Source of the DNA: Tritrichomonas musculus | Taxonomy: Eukaryota > Parabasalia > Tritrichomonadida > Tritrichomonadidae | DNA: 64,000 nt | Direction of reading: 5' to 3' | NCBI GenBank assembly: GCA_039105265.1 | Contig: JAPFFF010000004.1 | Span: 7,483,501-7,547,500, forward strand | Shown: one piece after another, positions 1-9,487 of the stretch | Numbering within the stretch: position 1 is the first letter of the stretch | Layout: each line of letters begins with the position of its first letter | Notes under the pieces: model-generated | What the model was told of the DNA's origin: nothing | Seen by the model: the letters and a program-made list of their open reading frames with translations, nothing else | Databases searched by the model: none | Position numbers and translations under genes: made by a program

Positions 1-1
1 A

Positions 2-1042
2 AGAAATGTTGCACGCTTTGTGAAGAACATTCTCGTTTGCCCAAGCGATTCAAAGGCATATGAAATAACAAATGAAAATCCAGAGAATTTGATTCAGTTG
101 AATCTGAAAGACATTTGTGGAAAAGTTCTTTGTTATTCAAGGTCACTTAACTTGGCAATCTATGGAACAAAAGCCGATCCTTTCTTAACTTTTTACAATC
201 TGAAAACTTCAGAAACAAAAATTGAATGCCAAGTCCCTTTCATTATAACCGCCGTATATTTGGCCGCAGGAAGATATTTGGTGACAGGAGGAAAAGATTG
301 CTCGATTCGCGTGTGGGACATTCTTAGGTCAAAGAACCAAAAAGTGACACAAATTTCATCATCTATGTTTCACACCGACCACATCAAATCTATCGGTTGC
401 TGCTTTGATAACGGTCTCCTCGTATCGTCCGATAGACAAGGAAATCTCATCTTTGAAACATTGATTGACCATGTGTTCATCAATTCCGTCTCACTCAATG
501 AAATCGTAGAAAAAATGGCAATTTTAGATCAATCAAAAATGGACAAAAATGATGTCGATTTTGCGAATTTGTTTAGTTTTGCCTCAAATCAAGTCGACTT
601 TTTGAATGATGTTCAGAATTTCATTCAAATTAATAAACAAAAGGATTCTTTTATTCCTTCTCAGATTTGCGTCTTCAAATCTGGATTGGTCGCAGTCTCC
701 TGCGATTCTAGCATCTTCTTCTTCGATACACGTGGCAAATTGATGGCTATCAAAACGTTCGAATCTGATATTGTTGAAATACACAAATGTTACAACACAG
801 ATACAAGGGAGTTTCTCATTGTAGGTGCAAAACCAGACAAAATTTACGTTTTTGATGCTGCTTGCTTACAATTCATCGTGGTTTTCGATTCTTACTTCAG
901 CTCAATTACATCATTTCAGAAAAGTTGCTCCTTTGTCACTTATTATAAAGAGAAAATTCAAACATTCGATTTCTCACAGTTTGTGCAACCAATTATGTCA
1001 AAGGTTGCTCATCCTCTTCTTCACAAATCAACGTATAAATAA
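2..1042 (+). CDS. WD40-repeat protein, C-terminal part (5' end outside window); possibly BEACH-type
   Basis: The reading frame is open from base 2, with Arg-Asn-Val-Ala upstream of a GTG codon at 20. The real start therefore lies outside the window and this is a C-terminal portion of about 346 residues. WD40 blades are visible, the best ending in IRVWD near base 320, followed by a second (HTDHIKS...LLVSSDRQGNL). Such terminal propellers are typical of BEACH-family trafficking proteins of trichomonads, but no BEACH domain is in view, so that assignment is inference. The stop codon is embedded in TAAATAAA, as in trichomonad 3' ends where a TAAA signal overlaps the stop. Confidence 0.7.
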   Translation, partial: RNVARFVKNILVCPSDSKAYEITNENPENLIQLNLKDICGKVLCYSRSLNLAIYGTKADPFLTFYNLKTSETKIECQVPFIITAVYLAAGRYLVTGGKDCSIRVWDILRSKNQKVTQISSSMFHTDHIKSIGCCFDNGLLVSSDRQGNLIFETLIDHVFINSVSLNEIVEKMAILDQSKMDKNDVDFANLFSFASNQVDFLNDVQNFIQINKQKDSFIPSQICVFKSGLVAVSCDSSIFFFDTRGKLMAIKTFESDIVEIHKCYNTDTREFLIVGAKPDKIYVFDAACLQFIVVFDSYFSSITSFQKSCSFVTYYKEKIQTFDFSQFVQPIMSKVAHPLLHKSTYK

Positions 1043-1576
1043 ATAACCTTAATTTTATCTCTAATTTTGTAATTTCTTAAACTTAATTTTTACCTTTATC
1101 ATTAAATGATGATCATTTAATAGAATTTTTCAATTTTAAACACAAGGACAAAAATAACAAAAATTTAGGTTAATTTTTAAGGAAATTTCAGTTTTTCATC
1201 AAAGTAAAGACAAAAATGAAATGAGTTAAAGCAAAGTGAGATAATAAACAATTTTTTTTTTTTTCAGAAACTAAAATATAATTTGGTTCTGAATGAAGCA
1301 ACATTTATAAAAATTAAACCTAATGTTTTAATTTTATTCAATATAATAAGTTGCGTCTTCAAAAAAGAAAATTATGCTTGTAATCACCAGATATCCCAAG
1401 ATATTGTTAACTTGGAAAATAATATCCCTTAGAAATGGATTTCAATATTTTATCGTCTTATATTTGAATTAATAAAAAAATAATCCTTTCAAAATAAAAT
1501 AAAATACATTGAAAAGAAAATACCAAAAATTAGATAATTCTTGACGAAGATGAATTAGTTTTATTAATAGGATATC
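1043..1576. other. Intergenic, AT-rich
   Basis: No ORF or RNA gene was recognised. A perfect short palindrome (ATTAAATGAT, one base, ATCATTTAAT) lies near 1101-1121, just after the WD40 gene, and could form a hairpin in its 3' UTR. A T run is at about 1252-1264. Confidence 0.5.
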
Positions 1577-2227
1577 ATGATGAAACCATATTCGAAAACC
1601 GAAGCGATCCGCCATCTAGAAAAATGTGGACTCTACATCATGAAACCAGATAACATAGATCGTTTTATTTCATGTGGTGTAGAAGCTTTTAGTGGTTCGA
1701 CGTTATACAATTATTTTTTCCATGGAAAAGATTTTCATCAAAAAGTTACTTTAGCTATTGAATCATTAATAAAAACAACAGGAGAAAAAGGATTACTATA
1801 CGCAGATTCAGAAAAAGTTAATGGATATGCACAATGGTTCCCACCTGGATTTTCTGGAAATTCATTATGGAGTTATATTCATTCGGGAGGATGGAAATAT
1901 TTATTCTTGTCCGATTTCTTTGAAACACTTCATCGTGTTGATTATGTTGAAAATTTTTCATTTAAAAGAAAAGCTGAAATTACAGATAATCAAGATGTTT
2001 TTCTTTACAATCTTGCTGTGAAACCTTCTATGCAAAGAAAAGGAATAGCAAAAAAATTAGTTCGCCCAATGCTTGAGTATGCATCATCAATTGGAAGACC
2101 TTGCTATTGTGAAACATTTGAGCCCGTAAATATTCCAATTTACAAGCATATGGGATTTAAACAACTTCGAAGTACAAAACTCGTTGGTACCCCAGAAACG
2201 CACTATCCGATGTTTTTCAAAGTCTAA
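1577..2227 (+). CDS. GNAT-family N-acetyltransferase
   Basis: A 216-residue protein with the acetyl-CoA-binding motif A of the GNAT fold, NLAVKPSMQRKGIAKKL (about residues 146-162), where Q/R-x-x-G-x-G/A binds the pyrophosphate. The C-terminal part, PIYKHMGFKQL, is the usual beta-strand and 'Y-x-x-x-G-F' segment near the end of GNAT enzymes. The length is normal for a single-domain member. There are two in-frame ATGs at 1577 and 1580; the first is used. The substrate cannot be told from sequence. There is no signal peptide or membrane segment, so it is likely cytosolic or nuclear. No clear initiator motif was seen immediately upstream. Confidence 0.85.
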   Translation: MMKPYSKTEAIRHLEKCGLYIMKPDNIDRFISCGVEAFSGSTLYNYFFHGKDFHQKVTLAIESLIKTTGEKGLLYADSEKVNGYAQWFPPGFSGNSLWSYIHSGGWKYLFLSDFFETLHRVDYVENFSFKRKAEITDNQDVFLYNLAVKPSMQRKGIAKKLVRPMLEYASSIGRPCYCETFEPVNIPIYKHMGFKQLRSTKLVGTPETHYPMFFKV

Positions 2228-2459
2228 TAATGTTCTTTACTATATAAAAACCATTAAGATATAAGAAAAATTAATTTTTCACAATTTTACTTCTTTCAAT
2301 TAAAGGTAAGCCAGCCAAAATGTTATGATTATCTTACTATTAGTGAATATTAAAAATATATTAATAATATTATATTTATCTATATAATATTTAATAATTA
2401 TCACATCTCATAATTATTTATATAATTTATTATTTGAAAAGATATAACTGTTTTTATAA

Positions 2460-2519
2460 TTGAGTCATTTTGAATATTATTGAAACATAGGGGGTGTAAA
2501 GATATTCAAAATGACTTAA
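2460..2519. repeat. Inverted repeat / potential hairpin
   Basis: TCATTTTGAATAT at 2465-2477 is the exact reverse complement of ATATTCAAAATGA at 2502-2514. The match extends outward to 18 bp with one mismatch, and the loop is 24 nt. It stands out in otherwise featureless sequence. It could be a foldback relic or a structured transcript; function unknown. Confidence 0.6.
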
Positions 2520-3274
2520 TTTCTTTTTTTGTGTCTATTCTAACTTTTTTATTGTCATAATCATACAATACTGAAGATTTATTATTATTACTATCAAAAC
2601 AAAATAATTCAATGAAAACTGTAAAAATATGCTAATATCATATACAGCAATATTAAATATTTTAAAATGAATAATACTAATTATTTAACCTATAAAATAG
2701 ATTTAAACATTAATATACAAAAATAATATTAAGATATTTATATTTTATATTAAGATTTTAATTTAATTCAATTATGTTGGATTAACATTCAGTTTAGTAC
2801 ACTTTTCAATTGAATTTATCTTGTCCAAAAATTAAATTTAATTTAATTCATCAAGATATAATATACAAAATTATATACAAATTATATACACTAAATGTTA
2901 ATTTTAATTATACAAAAAAATAAATAGACAATTTGAAATTAAATTTTTTTGAAAGAAATAATTCAAAATTTCCTTATCTAATCAAAATTGAGAAGACCAA
3001 ATTTATTTTTTTCCGTTTTAATTGCTTCAAAAATTCAATAACTTTTAACATCATCATTTTTAAAATAAAAATATCTTTTTATTTTATATATAATTTGCAT
3101 GATATTTTATTTTTAATATTATAAATATTATATGAATATAAAATATTTATTTAAATATCCTGGTATTTAAAGTTTAATGCTAATAATTTTTAATATAATT
3201 GAATCTTAACGATTATAATATTGAAAAAAAATTGATAACTTCTATTAAATTGAGAATACTTTATCAATTATTTT

Positions 3275-3283
3275 TCATTTTTT
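3275..3283 (+). promoter_or_regulatory. Initiator-like element (TCATTTTTT)
   Basis: TCATTTTTT about 20 nt before the ATG at 3297 fits the trichomonad initiator consensus TCA-Py-(T/A), in which the A is the transcription start. Assignment is by motif and position only. Confidence 0.45.
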
Positions 3284-3296
3284 TTTAATCGTTTAA

Positions 3297-6200
3297 ATGA
3301 GTTTCTATTATTTGTGTTTATTTTTCTCATTAATTTCATCACTTAAGCCAATATACATCATAAAAGGACTCGAAGATACACAGATTTATTCAAGAATCAG
3401 CAATCCTTCATTATATCCGGAATGCCCTTCAAACACAAAAAAAATAGTAGTCAAAGATGATAAAAATTTTAATACTAATTTTATTTCTCGATATCCAAAT
3501 TGTGTAGCCAAATTATTTCGAGTTCATTTTAATACAACTACTGGAAGAGTTGAACAACTGCCAGGAATCACAACAGAAAGTACATCAGTTAATAATTCTA
3601 CATTTTTATCTGATACTTTTGGTCACACAATTTCAAAGATTAAGCAATTAGGATATAAAGATAATATCAACTTATTTAGTGTTACGTATAATTATTTTTT
3701 GCATCCAATTTCAAGCTTTCCTGTTTATGATGAGCTTAAAAACAAAATAGAAAAAATATATAGTCAAACAGGGGAAAAATCAATACTTATCTCTTTCAAT
3801 CAAGGATCTAGTTTCATCTCAATTTTTCTTTCCAACTATTCTAAACCGGAGTGGGTTAAAAAATACATTAATAGTATTATATTTTATTCACCAACTTTTG
3901 CAGGTATTCCATCAATATCAAAATTTCTTTCTCAAACATTTTCTCCATTTATTTCCAATAGAGAATTTAAGAAAAGTCTTATGAATATGCCCGGTCTCCA
4001 CATATCTCTTCCGAACTATGTTGTTTATGAAAATTATACACTCAATAATCTAAATATCTCTCAAATATTTGGATTTTTAAAAGATATCAAAAAAGTTGAT
4101 GATGAATCTGAGAAAATATTCAAATCTGTAGCTGAAAAATACCTAAGATCACCAATTCCAGAACCAATTATTCCATCATTTATAATCAACAGCAATAAAA
4201 CCTCTGAAGTCGTCGTCAAACCAATTATTTCCGTCGATGATGACGACAGATATGAAGAAGCAGTTTATATTTCATCGATGTATGCATGTTCTCATTGGAA
4301 ATCATCAAAATGCATAAAAACAAACGATTTTGGTCAATTTATTTTTGAGTACTTAAATGGTCAGTCAACAATCTCCAGTCGTATTATTCAAAAAGATGAA
4401 AATTTAGTAGAAACCTTTAGTAACGATGATCATCTATCAATTTCAGGTGTGCAAGGCATTTACGTTGATTCTGGCTATGTCAATGCTCACACAGTTAATT
4501 CGACGCAATTCCACTACACAGCTCCACCAGGCAAATCATCCTATCCTCTTTCTAATGCATTTGACCAATCAACCGCAAGTTACTATATATCAAGTGTAGT
4601 AAATGATGAAAATTATAATAACACAATTGAAATCACATTCAATGAAGAAATCACATTGGAAGCATTTCTGTATGACACTGCCTACACAACAAGTGGCACA
4701 AACCGAGTGTATTTTGGATTTCCAACTCTTTTATATGCATACACATCACTTGGTGAAAATTCACCATATACTTTGTCAGGGATTTTTGAAGGAGTCCCAA
4801 CTTATCCAGACACTCGAATTCAATTCGTTTTCCCAAATTACATACAATGTGACAGGCTGAAACTCGTGTTTGTCGAAGTGACAAACCAGACAATAAAAGA
4901 TGGACCAGCAAAAAATCCAGTAATTGCTGATCTGTTATTCATACGCCATCTCTACATTTCAGGAGAATCGATTTACAGCAATGATGGCTATTTGAAAGCA
5001 CGTGCTATTCCAACCTCTGAATTTTCATACACAGCATCAGAAAGCATGCCCGGATATCCGATTTCAAACGCTTTTGATGAAAATTCGGATACCTACTACA
5101 TCTCGAACACAGCAAACAGTGAAACAAACAAAAATTTTGTTGAAATAACTTTCGCCAAAACTGAGAAGCTTGAATTGTTCTTATTCGATCAAGTAATACA
5201 GAAAACTGATCTTGATTTAGTAGCTCAAGGATATCCAACAGTGATGAATATTTATGCTTCAAAAGGAAGCGAGCCTTATACTTTACAAATGAAAATAAGT
5301 GGACCATCTAATCCGTCTTGGAAACGTGTTTGTTTTCACTTCTTTTCTGTGATTGAATGTGATAAATTAAAAATTGAATTTGTTGAAGTTTCACCGCAAG
5401 TAATTGTTGGAAATTCTGCCAATGTAGTTTTTGCTGGTCTTCATTTTATTCGATATATAAAAGAGAATAGTTATACAAGCACTAATTTCAATTATAGCGC
5501 TGATGCTTATCTTGTCACTTATTCTGTTAGTCCAACAAAGTTTGTTTACAGTGGAGATGAAGGGAAAAAAGGCAATCCACTTTCAAATGCATTTGATGGA
5601 AATTCTGTTACATTTTACATTTCAAATACATTAGCTAATGAATCAACTGTGAACACAATTACAGTTGATTTTACTGAGACAATTTCTCTTATTGATATCG
5701 TTTATGATCTTTCTTTTACGACAAGTAATGGAGCTCGAAAATACGCGGGATATCCGAAATATATCAATGTTTACACTTCTCTTGGAAATGAACCATTTTC
5801 ATTGAACCAAATTTTCTTTGGAATCCCTGTTTCACCAATGGTTAAAATACAATTACATTTTGATGATGTTGTTCGTTGTGATAAAATTAAATTGGAATTC
5901 TATGAAATTACATCTGGAAATTTGGAAATTTGTAATTTATATTTCATTCCTGTTCATGAATCGAATATTATTCCGATTTCTGGAGCCAATCAGACATATT
6001 TAAATAGCACTTACATTGATTCTAATATGGTTGATAGTTCGAAGCTTACTTTCACAATTGATCAGCCATTTGATAGTTATTCAGAAACTAGCATTTTCGA
6101 TAAAAATCCAAACACTTATTATGTATCTAACACAGTTATCAATCTCACGTATCATATTGAGATGGAGATTAGCTTTCCTGAACAAGTTATTTTAAATGCT

Positions 6201-7646
6201 TTTTTGATTGATTCATCAAATTCAAAATCTGGCCAAATTGGAATATTTCGTGGATTACCAACAGGAATCAAAGCTTATTCATCTATTGATGGAAGTCCTT
6301 ACGATTTGAAAGCTTTTTTCATCGGCGAACCTCTTTATCCTCATACAAGATTTCAATATGTTTTTCCTGATCTTGTTCGATGTGATAAATTGAAACTTGA
6401 GTTCATTCATGTTACAGTTTTTGTGCCATCGAAATATTTGCAAACTAATCAGCTGTGTATCGGAGAACTTTATCTAATGCACACAATAATTCCAGCCTCA
6501 CCTACTCCATCATTTAGTCCTCCTTATTCACCTTCATCATCACCAGAACCGTCTCTTTCTCCTACGCCTTCTTTAACGCCTTCATGCTCCCCATCAGAAT
6601 CGTTTATGCCTTCCCAAATTCCAATCACAGATGTTTGTGAACAAGACTCTCATTGTAGATATGAAGGAAGCATCGATAACCAGGTTTCAGTTACCGTTTC
6701 AACGACCATTTTTTCAAATATTCAAAGTACTGAAAACGGCGGTGCTTTACTTCTGAAAAATGCAGGCTTGAACTGCACCAACATCGTTTTTTCTGGATGC
6801 CAAGCAAAGCAAGGTCAAAGTGGAAACACAAACTCTAACGAGAGTGGAGGTGGCGGAGGAATCTACATCAAAAACGAGATTGGAACTAGCAACCCAATTT
6901 TGCTGAATAGTGTAAATTTCTCAAATTGCAAGGCAAAATATGGAGGCGCACTTTTCATCTACTCCAGTTCTGTATCTTCACCAGTCAAAATAATCAACTG
7001 CCAATTCACAACGAACCAAGCAACATCCACTTCTTATTCGAATAATTTGGAACAATCAGGAGGAAGCGCAATCTTTATCACAACTAGAAACTTGTTCATA
7101 AGTGATTGCAATTTCTTTAAAAATATCGGAGAAAGTCAACTCAAAGTTGAAAACGTATTTAATCAGACCAAGAGTGAAAAGAATTCGAAAATTTTACAAG
7201 GTCTGCCAGCAGCTTCAAACGTCATCAGATTCTGCAGGTTTGTGATTGAAAAACAAGCACAATGTTCTCTTTATTACAAAACAGGTGAGAATGGTGTCCT
7301 TTGCAAGTTGATGAATTCTGTGTTTGTTGGAAATTTGTCTCCTGGAAATTACCACATAAACGGTAAAATGTTAACACAAAATTCACCAAAACTTGTCGTG
7401 GTTGGATGCAAGTTTTCTACAGATTATTTATGGGCTTACAAAAGGGATGATGATAATGAATACATTTTAATTCAATTACAGAAACAAACATTCGATTATA
7501 ATGAAAACAATGATGATAATGATGATGACTCTAATAAAGATATTTACGGTTATGCATTATTTGGGGTTGCTGCCATTCTAGTTATATTAATTGTTTTGAA
7601 AAAACAATGCGAATCAATTCGAATGGAAAATAGAGAAGGATTATGA
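3297..7646 (+). CDS. Surface protein: signal peptide, inactive LCAT-like domain, four discoidin-like domains, Pmp repeats, transmembrane anchor
   Basis: 1449 residues. A hydrophobic signal peptide (1-18) is followed by a region like lecithin:cholesterol acyltransferase (about 20-330), with GYKDNINLFSVTYNY matching the family's 'GY..G.DLFGAPYDWR' segment. The nucleophile elbow, normally G-H-S-x-G, reads S-F-N-Q-G, with Asn168 where Ser should be, so esterase activity is unlikely. Four repeats of about 165 residues follow (about 383-550, 555-722, 724-890, 895-1060). Each has 'YPxSNAFDxxxxTYYIS' and 'C-D-K-L-K-L-E-F' features and resembles F5/8 type C (discoidin) domains. Next come a Pro/Ser-rich stalk (about 1067-1107) with SPTPS-type repeats, chlamydial Pmp-like GGA(L/I)-x-x-x-N motifs (about 1130-1300), an acidic Asn/Asp stretch, a membrane helix (about 1415-1436) and a short tail. 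It is likely an exposed adhesin. The repeats are diverged from each other, so the duplications are old. Confidence 0.8.
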   Translation: MSFYYLCLFFSLISSLKPIYIIKGLEDTQIYSRISNPSLYPECPSNTKKIVVKDDKNFNTNFISRYPNCVAKLFRVHFNTTTGRVEQLPGITTESTSVNNSTFLSDTFGHTISKIKQLGYKDNINLFSVTYNYFLHPISSFPVYDELKNKIEKIYSQTGEKSILISFNQGSSFISIFLSNYSKPEWVKKYINSIIFYSPTFAGIPSISKFLSQTFSPFISNREFKKSLMNMPGLHISLPNYVVYENYTLNNLNISQIFGFLKDIKKVDDESEKIFKSVAEKYLRSPIPEPIIPSFIINSNKTSEVVVKPIISVDDDDRYEEAVYISSMYACSHWKSSKCIKTNDFGQFIFEYLNGQSTISSRIIQKDENLVETFSNDDHLSISGVQGIYVDSGYVNAHTVNSTQFHYTAPPGKSSYPLSNAFDQSTASYYISSVVNDENYNNTIEITFNEEITLEAFLYDTAYTTSGTNRVYFGFPTLLYAYTSLGENSPYTLSGIFEGVPTYPDTRIQFVFPNYIQCDRLKLVFVEVTNQTIKDGPAKNPVIADLLFIRHLYISGESIYSNDGYLKARAIPTSEFSYTASESMPGYPISNAFDENSDTYYISNTANSETNKNFVEITFAKTEKLELFLFDQVIQKTDLDLVAQGYPTVMNIYASKGSEPYTLQMKISGPSNPSWKRVCFHFFSVIECDKLKIEFVEVSPQVIVGNSANVVFAGLHFIRYIKENSYTSTNFNYSADAYLVTYSVSPTKFVYSGDEGKKGNPLSNAFDGNSVTFYISNTLANESTVNTITVDFTETISLIDIVYDLSFTTSNGARKYAGYPKYINVYTSLGNEPFSLNQIFFGIPVSPMVKIQLHFDDVVRCDKIKLEFYEITSGNLEICNLYFIPVHESNIIPISGANQTYLNSTYIDSNMVDSSKLTFTIDQPFDSYSETSIFDKNPNTYYVSNTVINLTYHIEMEISFPEQVILNAFLIDSSNSKSGQIGIFRGLPTGIKAYSSIDGSPYDLKAFFIGEPLYPHTRFQYVFPDLVRCDKLKLEFIHVTVFVPSKYLQTNQLCIGELYLMHTIIPASPTPSFSPPYSPSSSPEPSLSPTPSLTPSCSPSESFMPSQIPITDVCEQDSHCRYEGSIDNQVSVTVSTTIFSNIQSTENGGALLLKNAGLNCTNIVFSGCQAKQGQSGNTNSNESGGGGGIYIKNEIGTSNPILLNSVNFSNCKAKYGGALFIYSSSVSSPVKIINCQFTTNQATSTSYSNNLEQSGGSAIFITTRNLFISDCNFFKNIGESQLKVENVFNQTKSEKNSKILQGLPAASNVIRFCRFVIEKQAQCSLYYKTGENGVLCKLMNSVFVGNLSPGNYHINGKMLTQNSPKLVVVGCKFSTDYLWAYKRDDDNEYILIQLQKQTFDYNENNDDNDDDSNKDIYGYALFGVAAILVILIVLKKQCESIRMENREGL

Positions 7647-7975
7647 ATAACTTTGATAATTGCTTGTAATAATAGCCATTACATTTTGCAATGATTTTTT
7701 TTTTATATAGAAAAACGATATAATAAAGGTGTTTATCATAATTCATTTATATCTTTTATATATTTATTGAATCTTATAAAAATGACAATTAAATTAGAAT
7801 TTAACAATTAAATAAAAAAATAATTAAGATATTATTTCACAATTTTTTATGACAATCTTTGTTTTATTTTCCTTTCAATTTATAATTATAAATTGAATAA
7901 ATTATTTACAATTTGTTTGAATGAAATTTATTCAAAAAAAGATGATAATTTTTTTATGAATTTCAATTTAATAAT
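7647..7975. other. Intergenic, AT-rich, with initiator-like motif
   Basis: No gene seen. TTTCAATTTAA at about 7961-7971 contains a TCAATTT initiator-like motif 7-13 nt before the kinase ATG. AATAAAGG near 7722 may belong to the upstream gene's 3' end. Confidence 0.4.
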
Positions 7976-9052
7976 ATGTCCGGGAGAGATTCTAACAGAC
8001 ATGTAATTCCTGAAGGAGACAATATAAATGGTTATATTGTTACAAAACTCGTTGGTGTAGGAGGTTTTGGAGAAATTTACGCAATTAAAGATAACAACTC
8101 TCATAAGTATGCAATGAAATCAGAAAGTGTTAATTCACCAAAGAGAACGTTACTAACCGAAACCAAAATTTTTAAAGAGCTCAAAGGAGGTTATTTTCCA
8201 AAATATATTGATTCTGGAACAAACAAAAAGTACAATATCGATTATTTGATAATGAGCTATCTTGGGGCATCAATTGGCGAAATCCAAGTCTATCATGACT
8301 ATAAGATTGAGATAGAAGCGGCTTATAATATTTGTCTTAAAATGTTAGAGGCTATTAAAGCCTTTCATTCATGCGGATTTGTTCATAGAGATATAAAACC
8401 AAACAATTTTCTTATTCAAAAAAGCAAACATTTCCCAATCGTTCTCATTGATTTTAATCTTAGTGCAAGACACATCGATCCAGACACAAACCAACCATTT
8501 CCATGCGAGAATGAGCAACAATTTATAGGTACCAGAAAATATGCCTCAATAGATGTCCTTAGTTTACTATCATATGGAAGAAAAGATGATCTAATTTCAT
8601 GGTTCTATAGTTTTCTCGATATAGCATGCGGATCACTTCCATGGGAAAGCGAGAAAGATAGCAAAAAGGCAATTTCAATGAGAGAATCATTCCAACTCTC
8701 CGATCTTAGTTACAAATTTCCCAAAAAATTCCAGGAAATTTACGATTATTTAAAATCACTCAAATACAGCGACAAACCAGACTATGACCACATCAAAAAA
8801 CTTTTTAAAGAAGGAATGGAAGATGACTTATTCGATCCTACTCAATTTAATTGGTCCGACTTTGTTTCAAAGCATTCAAATATGACAAAATTCGAGGAAA
8901 AAATGGGATTGATGACTCTCAAGTTTATTAACGATAAAAATAATAAACAAAAAAAGAAGAAACACACAGAAGCAAAAGAAGTTGAAAAAAAAGAAAAAAA
9001 TCATTCTAAGAAACATGGTAAAAAAGGTAAAAAAGATTGTTTGATTCAATAA
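7976..9052 (+). CDS. CK1-family protein kinase with polybasic CaaX tail
   Basis: 358 residues. The kinase domain spans about residues 20-290: Gly-rich loop GVGGFGEIY (27-35), VAIK-type lysine K48, catalytic HRDIKPNN (H137-R138-D139), and the activation segment ending IGTRKYAS (184-191), a CK1 hallmark replacing APE. The metal-binding motif is D159-F-N rather than DFG; Asp is kept, so the enzyme may still be active. After the kinase core comes a Lys/Glu-rich tail rich in KKKK and KKGKK stretches, ending in Cys-Leu-Ile-Gln, a CaaX box whose final Gln favours farnesylation. A basic patch plus farnesyl would place the enzyme on the inner face of a membrane. CK1 enzymes are greatly expanded in trichomonads. 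Start chosen at the first ATG, with a TCAATTT motif just upstream. Confidence 0.88.
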   Translation: MSGRDSNRHVIPEGDNINGYIVTKLVGVGGFGEIYAIKDNNSHKYAMKSESVNSPKRTLLTETKIFKELKGGYFPKYIDSGTNKKYNIDYLIMSYLGASIGEIQVYHDYKIEIEAAYNICLKMLEAIKAFHSCGFVHRDIKPNNFLIQKSKHFPIVLIDFNLSARHIDPDTNQPFPCENEQQFIGTRKYASIDVLSLLSYGRKDDLISWFYSFLDIACGSLPWESEKDSKKAISMRESFQLSDLSYKFPKKFQEIYDYLKSLKYSDKPDYDHIKKLFKEGMEDDLFDPTQFNWSDFVSKHSNMTKFEEKMGLMTLKFINDKNNKQKKKKHTEAKEVEKKEKNHSKKHGKKGKKDCLIQ

Positions 9053-9487
9053 ATATTTATATATTGATACAAAGTGAGTTTGGATAAAACGATTTGAGAC
9101 AAAAAAAAAATATATTATGCAAAGATGAAATTGAGTATGAAACAGATGTTGATAATAAAACAGAGAATGTTAATCTAAAGACGGGGAAAGCATTGAAATA
9201 ACTAGAAAAAATTAACCCAACTCTAAACTAGAGATCTAATTACATACATTCATTAGTACAAAAAAAATTATTACTAAATCTATCATTATTTAAAACTTTT
9301 TTTAATTTATTTGAAAAAAAAAAAAAAAAAAAAATGATATACGAAATATGTTTGATGATTATTTCAATTGTTTGACAAATTTTTTATCAAAATTTTTTTT
9401 AAATTGAAAAAGTTATTAATCTCAGAATTTTTTATCAACCCAATTGAAAAATTAAACAATACAAATTATCTCATTTTTTAAGCTAAA
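9053..9487. other. Intergenic with homopolymer A run
   Basis: No gene recognised. It includes an A run at about 9316-9333 and, near its end, the initiator-like element of rtcB. Confidence 0.5.
9471..9478 (+). promoter_or_regulatory. Initiator-like element (TCATTTTT) of rtcB
   Basis: TCATTTTT lies 10-17 nt before the ATG, the spacing and sequence expected of the trichomonad Inr. It is one of the clearest of several in the window. Confidence 0.5.

Larger units (their letters stand above)
2228..3296. other. Long AT-rich intergenic region
   Basis: More than 1 kb of very AT-rich sequence between two plus-strand genes. Only short, low-complexity ORFs occur, none with recognisable similarity. The one structured item is the inverted repeat at 2460-2519, listed separately. 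Confidence 0.5.
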
